Assembly: GCA_944392805.1 (NCBI GenBank)
Contig: CALXXZ010000001.1
Location: forward strand, 132,856 to 196,855
DNA length: 64,000 bases
Direction: 5' to 3'
Source of the DNA: an uncultured Clostridia bacterium
Lineage (GTDB): Bacteria; Bacillota; Clostridia; TANB77; CAG-508
In this document: in pieces, positions 58,900 to 64,000 of the stretch
How the letters are laid out: each line of letters starts with the position of its first letter
Numbering within the stretch: position 1 is the first letter of the stretch
Made by a program: the position numbers and the translations under genes
Notes under the pieces: model-generated
Database searches by the model: none
Told to the model about the DNA's origin: nothing
Seen by the model: the letters and a program-made list of their open reading frames with translations, nothing else

Positions 58900-60900
58900 T
58901 TATTCATCATCTAGTGGTCCAAACAATTCATCAAATTTTGCTTCTAACTCTTTTTGCAAATCATATGATTCCTCTTCCACCTCAACAGGGAAAGAAGGTT
59001 TATTATCTACAAGTGGCTCTTCTTTTTTCACTTTTGGTAATTCATCTATTTTTTCTTGTTTAACTTCTCCAACTGGTGCCCCTACTGAAACAGGCTCTTT
59101 TTTTGTATCTTCCTCAAATAAGTCATCCAAAGATTCTACTTTTAAATTTTCAGGCTCTTTAGAATCTTTATTTTCTGTCCAAGGATTATATGGATTAAAT
59201 TTTCTCCATTCTCCTCTATGTATTTCTCCAATATCATTATGGCTTATTGCTAATTTGTTTAATTTGTTTACCATATCTCTATGTTTGAAATAGTAAAACT
59301 TATTTGCTTTTACTGGTTTTATACCTTTTTCAAATATAATACATAAATCATTATCTAATCTTCTTAATTCATCAGGTGTCATCAATGCTCTTGCCATTAC
59401 TTGATCTGATGTACTTTGTCCAGTTTTAAAGTATTGTCTATCTCTGTTTATTGAAATACTATCTCTTGAAATTGTTTTTTCTCCTAATGCTTTTGAGAAA
59501 TATTCTACTGTTTTATATGAGTTACTTCCTAAAAATACGTGTGTATCACAGTTTCCTATAATTGTTTCATATGATTTTTCATATACTGCTTCTAATTGGT
59601 CTAAGTTTTGTAAAATTACGCTAAATGATATTTTTCTACTTCTTGATGTTGATATTTTTTTATCAAAGTCTGGTATTTTTCCTATGTTTGCAAACTCATC
59701 TAGTATAAAATATGTTGGAACTTTTAATGCTCCTCCATTATCATCTGCGAAATTATATAATTGTTGTATCATTTGTGAGAAGAATATTGTTAATAAGAAA
59801 TCATATGCTGTATGTGTATCTGATGATATTACATATACTGCTGTTTTCTTACTTCCTATTTCTTCAAAATTTATTGTATCTGTTGATGTTAGCTCAGCTA
59901 TTTCTTTTGAGTCAAATTTTCCTAATTTTGATTGTAATGTACTTAATATTGAGCTATATGTTTTTTCTGGTGCTATTTCAATTGATTTATAATTCATTCT
60001 TGCTGGATGATCAAGTGGTAATTTACTAATTAATTCTGTCAATAAGTTGTTTCCACCATTTGAATTTGCTGCTCTTACTAATTCCGCACAACTTGCTAAG
60101 TTTTGTTCTTCAATTGGTCTTGTAGCAATTAAATAATATATTAATGATTTTAATAGCATCTCAGCTGAATCATCCCAGAATGGATCTGAACCTGAGCCTT
60201 CTGTTTTTTGTCCTTTTACTATCGTATTTGCTATAACATCTACATCTATTTCTGATGATATATGCATTAATGGATTATATCCATCACTATTTTGTGGTTT
60301 TACTAAATTTAATACTTTTATTTCATATCCATTTGCTTTCAAATATCCTGCTGTTTTGTCATATAATTCTCCTTTAGGGTCTGTAAATACATATGACCCT
60401 AGTAATTGACATGCATTTGGTATTGAGTATGATGCTGATTTACCAGAACCTGAACCTCCGACTACTAATACGTTGACATTTCCTCTTTTATCTACTGGCA
60501 AGTAATTGTTTTCTGCTAATATTATTCCTTTCTTATTACTTAATACTTGATATTGTTCTCCATTTTTACTCCAGTCACTTGAGCCATGTTCAAAGTCTGT
60601 GAATTCATTTTTAGGTGCTGACCTTGCAACTCCTATTACAAAAAAGATTGCATATATTATTGTGAATATTCCTAAGTTTTTTAAATATGCTCCCATTAAG
60701 TTTCGTGAAGTTATCTCTGAAAAACTTGCAACAGGTTTTGTTATTGCATCTACAAATGCTGATATACCTTCTTCTCCGCCTATAGAAATTAATAATGTCA
60801 CAGGCACGATTAATACTATGGCTATAAATAACCATAGTATTCCAAATAATATAAGATATTTTCTATTTCTTCTTAATGCTCCTTCTACCTTGTAGTTCAT
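58900..60900 (-). CDS. VirD4/TraG-like coupling ATPase
   Basis: 666 residues. Two N-terminal membrane helices (about 15-38 and 72-92), then a VirD4-type motor domain: Walker A VGGSGSGKSAS (147-157), TDPKGELYDKT, Walker B TYFILDEFANIGKIPDFD and the sensor TSRSRKISFSVILQNLDQLE. The C-terminal 100 residues are acidic and Pro/Glu-rich. Coupling proteins feed DNA or proteins into type IV secretion channels, but no other secretion gene or relaxase is nearby. Third gene of a three-gene operon. Confidence 0.87.
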   Translation of the reverse strand: MNYKVEGALRRNRKYLILFGILWLFIAIVLIVPVTLLISIGGEEGISAFVDAITKPVASFSEITSRNLMGAYLKNLGIFTIIYAIFFVIGVARSAPKNEFTDFEHGSSDWSKNGEQYQVLSNKKGIILAENNYLPVDKRGNVNVLVVGGSGSGKSASYSIPNACQLLGSYVFTDPKGELYDKTAGYLKANGYEIKVLNLVKPQNSDGYNPLMHISSEIDVDVIANTIVKGQKTEGSGSDPFWDDSAEMLLKSLIYYLIATRPIEEQNLASCAELVRAANSNGGNNLLTELISKLPLDHPARMNYKSIEIAPEKTYSSILSTLQSKLGKFDSKEIAELTSTDTINFEEIGSKKTAVYVISSDTHTAYDFLLTIFFSQMIQQLYNFADDNGGALKVPTYFILDEFANIGKIPDFDKKISTSRSRKISFSVILQNLDQLEAVYEKSYETIIGNCDTHVFLGSNSYKTVEYFSKALGEKTISRDSISINRDRQYFKTGQSTSDQVMARALMTPDELRRLDNDLCIIFEKGIKPVKANKFYYFKHRDMVNKLNKLAISHNDIGEIHRGEWRKFNPYNPWTENKDSKEPENLKVESLDDLFEEDTKKEPVSVGAPVGEVKQEKIDELPKVKKEEPLVDNKPSFPVEVEEESYDLQKELEAKFDELFGPLDDE

Positions 60901-60930
60901 ATGTAAATCACCTTCTCTTTGGTTATTATA

Positions 60931-61272
60931 CTATTTCTCGTTTTCTCTATCTGCTTCTTGTTTTGCTTTTCTCTTTTCCATGTCTTGTCTATTTCCATCA
61001 TATGCTTTAATTGATACAAATTCCCCTGCTTGTAAGAAATCTGCCATATTTACATTAGGTACATTTTTTTCGTAATTTGTAACTAATGTTGGAATAGCAA
61101 CATGATTTCCATTTTTTAAACTTCTAATTTTCTCTTTATCTTCTTGTCTAATTTCCACAGCTACTACTTTAGGAGTATTTCTTAATCCTGCCGGTTTAAA
61201 TCTTTTCTTTTTAGTCATTGTACTCCTTGCACTACTATTTTGCACATCTTCATTTACTGTGTTATTTCGCAT
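60931..61272 (-). CDS. Hypothetical basic protein of the VirD4-like operon
   Basis: 113 residues, no recognised family. The N-terminus is polar (RSTMTKKKRFKPAGLRN), the middle (VVAVEIRQEDKEKIRSLKNGNHVAIPTLVTNYEKN) is beta/alpha mixed, and the C-terminus is Lys/Glu-rich. No membrane segment. GGAGGCAATTTACT precedes the ATG. Thirty bases before the VirD4-like gene, so presumably a partner. Confidence 0.6.
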   Translation of the reverse strand: MRNNTVNEDVQNSSARSTMTKKKRFKPAGLRNTPKVVAVEIRQEDKEKIRSLKNGNHVAIPTLVTNYEKNVPNVNMADFLQAGEFVSIKAYDGNRQDMEKRKAKQEADRENEK

Positions 61273-61294
61273 AGTAAATTGCCTCCTTAATTTT

Positions 61295-61807
61295 CTATTC
61301 TCTTATTTCAAATGCGAAATAAGATTTATTTGGTTTTAATTTACATCTACCCTTTACTTTATTTTCTTTTTCATCAAAATAAAGTCTAGGTTTTAATTCT
61401 TCTGTAGTTTCTGGGTCAATTACACAAATGTCTCTTTTTAAATTTGGTGTGTAATTAAATTCTTTATATTCCTGTTCTTCTTCTGAATATAATGTATTGA
61501 ATTTAAATGGTGTTGGTCTTTTTGATATTTTTACTTCGTCTCCAATTAGTATTCCTGTATTTATTATTACATTTTCTTTTCCAAATGATAGAATTACTAA
61601 TTGATTTCCATCTGGTTGTGGCTCGTCAACATAAAAGGTTTTTCTTTTTGTCTCTCCTCTAAGCTCCTCTGTAAAGTCTAACCTTTCTACTGTATATTTT
61701 GGATATTGGTTTAAAAATTCTTTTTCTGTTTCATTTATTTGGTAAATTACTGTGTTTACTCCTTTTGGATCTGTTATACTAAAATGTTTTCCTTGTAACA
61801 TCTCCAT
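61295..61807 (-). CDS. Hypothetical protein, first gene of the VirD4-like operon
   Basis: 170 residues, no recognised family. Predicted mainly beta (GKHFSITDPKGVNTVIYQI, FYVDEPQPDGNQLVILSF, NVIINTGILIGDEVKI), cytosolic, without Cys clusters. GAGGTG precedes ATG 61807, and a perfect housekeeping promoter lies upstream. Only its place with the VirD4-like gene hints at a role. Confidence 0.6.
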   Translation of the reverse strand: MEMLQGKHFSITDPKGVNTVIYQINETEKEFLNQYPKYTVERLDFTEELRGETKRKTFYVDEPQPDGNQLVILSFGKENVIINTGILIGDEVKISKRPTPFKFNTLYSEEEQEYKEFNYTPNLKRDICVIDPETTEELKPRLYFDEKENKVKGRCKLKPNKSYFAFEIRE

Positions 61808-61878
61808 TTAATATTACACCTCATTCCTATGATTTTTAATCCATAGTTTATCTTATGTTTACGAAGTCACCAACTCTT

Positions 61879-61907
61879 ATTATACACTATAAAAGCTTTT
61901 TTGTCAA
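61879..61907 (-). promoter_or_regulatory. Promoter of the VirD4-like operon
   Basis: Minus-strand TTGACA (61902-61907), 17 bases, TATAAT (61879-61884), both boxes perfect. The leader before the first gene is about 65 bases and contains a CTATGGATT/ATCATAG hairpin. Confidence 0.8.
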
Positions 61908-61931
61908 CTGTTTGTCCTATTTTCCCTAACA

Positions 61932-62819
61932 TTAGATTCTTCTTGGATTAAATTTTGATATTTCTTTTAATTTCTTAAACATTTCTGTTTCTTCTTTTGT
62001 TAATTTATTTGGAACTACTATTTTTACTTGGGCAATTAAATTTCCTCTTTCTCCATTCGGCATTTTATATCCTTTTTGAGGTATTTCAATTACTTCTCCT
62101 GATTGTATTCCACTTGGTATAAAAACTTGCGTTTTTGTATCATCTATTGAATTCACTTTTGCTTTTGTTCCTAGAGCTGCTTCCCATGGTGATAATAGAA
62201 TTTCTGTATATAAGTCTTTTCCTTCTAATTTATATTTTTTACTGTCTTGTACATTTATCTTTATATATAAATCTCCATTTTTTCCACCATTTTTTCCTTC
62301 TTTTCCTTGTCCTACTAGTCTTATCTTTTCTCCATTTTGAATTCCTTCTGGTACTTTTATTGTTATAAATTTATCTTTTCCTTCTAAATTTTTTAGAGCA
62401 ATCTTTTTATCAGCTCCAAAGTATCCTTCTTCTATTGATATGTTTATTTCTGTTTCTATGTTTTCTCCTTTTATTTGTGGTAATTTACTTTGTGCTATTT
62501 CTTCTCTTATTTGATTGTTTCCGAAAAACATACCAAAAAAGTCTCCTGCCATTTCTCCTGATGTTTTTTGTTTAGCTTTTTTTTGCTTACTTCCTACATT
62601 ATAATTCCATGTTCTGTCATATTTTCTTTTGGCTGTTGTGTCTGATAATATCCTATATGCTTCATTTATGTCTTTTATTCTTTCTTCTGCTAATTTGTTT
62701 CCTACATTTACATCTGGATGGTATTTCTTTGCTTGTTTTCTATATGCTGATTTTATTTGTTCAATTGTTACTTTACTGTTTTCTAATTCTAATATTTTGT
62801 AATAATCTTTAAATTTCAT
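61932..62819 (-). CDS. DnaJ-family cochaperone (CbpA-like)
   Basis: 295 residues. J domain at 1-68 with the HPD motif (KYHPDVN) and YRILSDTTAKRKYD; then a linker and the two C-terminal substrate-binding beta domains (IEEGYFGADKKIAL, GEKIRLVGQGKEGKNGGKNGDLYI, LSPWEAALGTKAKV). The Cys-rich zinc domain of DnaJ is absent, so it is the CbpA type. Start at ATG 62819 after GGGAGGACGTCAA. Follows murF. Confidence 0.88.
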   Translation of the reverse strand: MKFKDYYKILELENSKVTIEQIKSAYRKQAKKYHPDVNVGNKLAEERIKDINEAYRILSDTTAKRKYDRTWNYNVGSKQKKAKQKTSGEMAGDFFGMFFGNNQIREEIAQSKLPQIKGENIETEINISIEEGYFGADKKIALKNLEGKDKFITIKVPEGIQNGEKIRLVGQGKEGKNGGKNGDLYIKINVQDSKKYKLEGKDLYTEILLSPWEAALGTKAKVNSIDDTKTQVFIPSGIQSGEVIEIPQKGYKMPNGERGNLIAQVKIVVPNKLTKEETEMFKKLKEISKFNPRRI

Positions 62820-62875
62820 TTGACGTCCTCCCAAAAAATTGGTACTTGTATTATATCAATTCTTTGTAAAAAAAT

Positions 62876-64000
62876 CTATAGTTTTTGACAAATTTCGTAA
62901 AATTTCATTCCATTTGATGCTTTTACTAATACAACATCTCCGTCTGATAAAATTTGCTGTAATTTGTTTAATATTTCTTCATTATTTTCTAGATAATAAT
63001 TTTCAATTTGCTTATTTTCATTTATTATATATTTTGCATTTTCTCCTGAACATATTAGTATATCTATGTTGTTTTTAGCAACTTCTTTTCCAACTTTTTC
63101 ATGTAATTCAATTGAATATTTTCCCAGTTCAAACATATCTCCTAATACGGCTATTTTTCTTTTTCCTGGGTATTTTGCTAAGTATTCTATACTTGCTTTC
63201 ATTGATTCATAACTTGCATTATAACTATCATTTATTAATGTTGCACCATTTTTTAATTTTCTTATATCCATTCTTTTTTTGGTTAATTCAAATCCTGCTA
63301 TTCCTTTTTGTATTTTTTCATCAGGAATATTTAATATTTTTCCTACTTCTATTGCACATAATGCATTATATACAAAATGTTCTCCACCTACTGGTACAGC
63401 TATTTGTGTTTCTTTTTGAATTACTGTTTTAAATGTACTACTTTCTTCTTTTAACTTGATATCTTTTGCATTTTTGATGCTATATGGATATATTTCTATT
63501 TTTTCTTTGTTTTCTAAATACCATTTATGTAATAAATCATTGTCATCATTTATTATGATTTTGGGTTTATCCATTCCTTCTAATATTTCTAGTTTGGCTT
63601 TTAATATATTTTCTCTTGAACCTAAATTTCCTATATGTGATGTTCCTATATTTGTAATTACTGAAAGAGTTGGCTTTGCTATACTTGTTAATAAGCTTAT
63701 TTCTCCAAAATGATTCATTCCCATTTCTATTACTGCTGCTTCATGGTCTTTTAATTTTAATATTGTTAATGGCAATCCTATATTATTGTTATTATTTCCT
63801 TCTGTTTTTAAGGTTTTGTATTGTGTACTTACTACACTTGCTATAATATCTTTTGTACTTGTTTTTCCTACACTCCCTGTTACTGCAATTACTGGAATAT
63901 CATATAGACTTCTTTTGTATTTTGCAATTTCATATAAAGCTTCTAAAGTATCTTCGACTTCTATTATTATTTTATTGGAATATTTTTCCTTGTTTTCCTG
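62876..64000 (-). CDS. murF: UDP-MurNAc-tripeptide--D-Ala-D-Ala ligase, N-terminus outside window
   Basis: 375 codons are visible, open to the window edge. P-loop AVTGSVGKTSTK, the MurF motif EGNNNNNIGLPLTIL, EMGMNHFGEI, TNIGTSHIGNLGS, and the C-terminal INDSYNASYESMKASI and VLGDMFELG show a MurF ligase, which adds D-Ala-D-Ala to UDP-MurNAc-tripeptide in the cytosol. A shorter frame beginning with TTG at 63775 is only the inner part. The missing N-terminus is about 75-80 residues. Confidence 0.93.
   Translation of the reverse strand, partial: QENKEKYSNKIIIEVEDTLEALYEIAKYKRSLYDIPVIAVTGSVGKTSTKDIIASVVSTQYKTLKTEGNNNNNIGLPLTILKLKDHEAAVIEMGMNHFGEISLLTSIAKPTLSVITNIGTSHIGNLGSRENILKAKLEILEGMDKPKIIINDDNDLLHKWYLENKEKIEIYPYSIKNAKDIKLKEESSTFKTVIQKETQIAVPVGGEHFVYNALCAIEVGKILNIPDEKIQKGIAGFELTKKRMDIRKLKNGATLINDSYNASYESMKASIEYLAKYPGKRKIAVLGDMFELGKYSIELHEKVGKEVAKNNIDILICSGENAKYIINENKQIENYYLENNEEILNKLQQILSDGDVVLVKASNGMKFYEICQKL

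Overview
The window is very AT-rich DNA (coding third positions almost all A/T) with tightly packed genes, AGGAGG-type ribosome binding sites and TTGACA-17-TATAAT promoters. SpoIIE, SigH, two CotF-like coat proteins and a PdaB-like deacetylase point to an endospore-forming low-GC Clostridia chromosome, probably an anaerobic, uncultured gut-type lineage; the lineage is inference. There are no rRNA genes, transposases, phage modules or CRISPR arrays. Most genes are on the minus strand; the plus-strand genes are isolated (Cys-rich protein, ruvA, M18 aminopeptidase, a small XRE regulator, a HECIH protein, two small spore-type proteins, mecA).

Layout: 0-6.9 kb holds sigH (cut by the window edge), murI, a Cys/His-rich protein, a large nested palindrome, a split TauE transporter, rarA and ruvA diverging from one promoter region, an amidase, a DUF1836 protein and an XRE regulator. 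7-16.6 kb holds tRNA-Pro, nucleotide clean-up and HAD genes, a WYL regulator, a large structured RNA that looks like OLE RNA directly upstream of an OapA-like membrane protein, a dNMP-kinase-like protein, a Rieske oxidoreductase, the M18 aminopeptidase and tRNA-Arg. 16.7-25.8 kb holds a replication-relaxation-like protein, an S1 protein, two pseudouridine synthases, a GT-C-like membrane protein, a double-OB SSB, a Mur-ligase-like fragment, a deacetylase, a phosphoesterase, HAD and a broken NUDIX gene. 26-35.6 kb holds small regulators, AlkD, a minimal sufCB operon led by an unusual DtxR-fold regulator, a HECIH protein, a GltD-like oxidoreductase, udg4-tatD-acpS and a C-terminally anchored protein. 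35.6-41.6 kb holds a WG-repeat membrane protein, a pilin-like coiled-coil fibre protein preceded by a candidate invertible promoter, and spoIIE. 42.8-48.7 kb is the shape operon radC-mreB-mreC-mreD-PBP2-minC. The remainder holds mecA, an M23 peptidase, coat proteins, pcrA, a ZIP transporter, prfA, the yhaO-yhaN pair, a VirD4-like ATPase operon, dnaJ and murF (cut by the edge).

The signals most worth following are: (1) a 27-bp perfect inverted repeat enclosing a promoter-bearing 119-bp segment upstream of the pilin-like gene, a likely phase-variation switch; (2) a DtxR-fold regulator that has lost its metal ligands, gained a C-terminal Cys/His cluster, and leads sufCB from a promoter whose -10 is covered by a 26-bp palindrome; (3) the OLE-like RNA with its membrane partner; (4) two distant intergenic palindromes sharing a loop core and showing compensatory stem changes, suggesting an undescribed structured element; (5) REP-like GGGGACNGTCC repeats at the ruvA leader, beside minC and around one of those palindromes.
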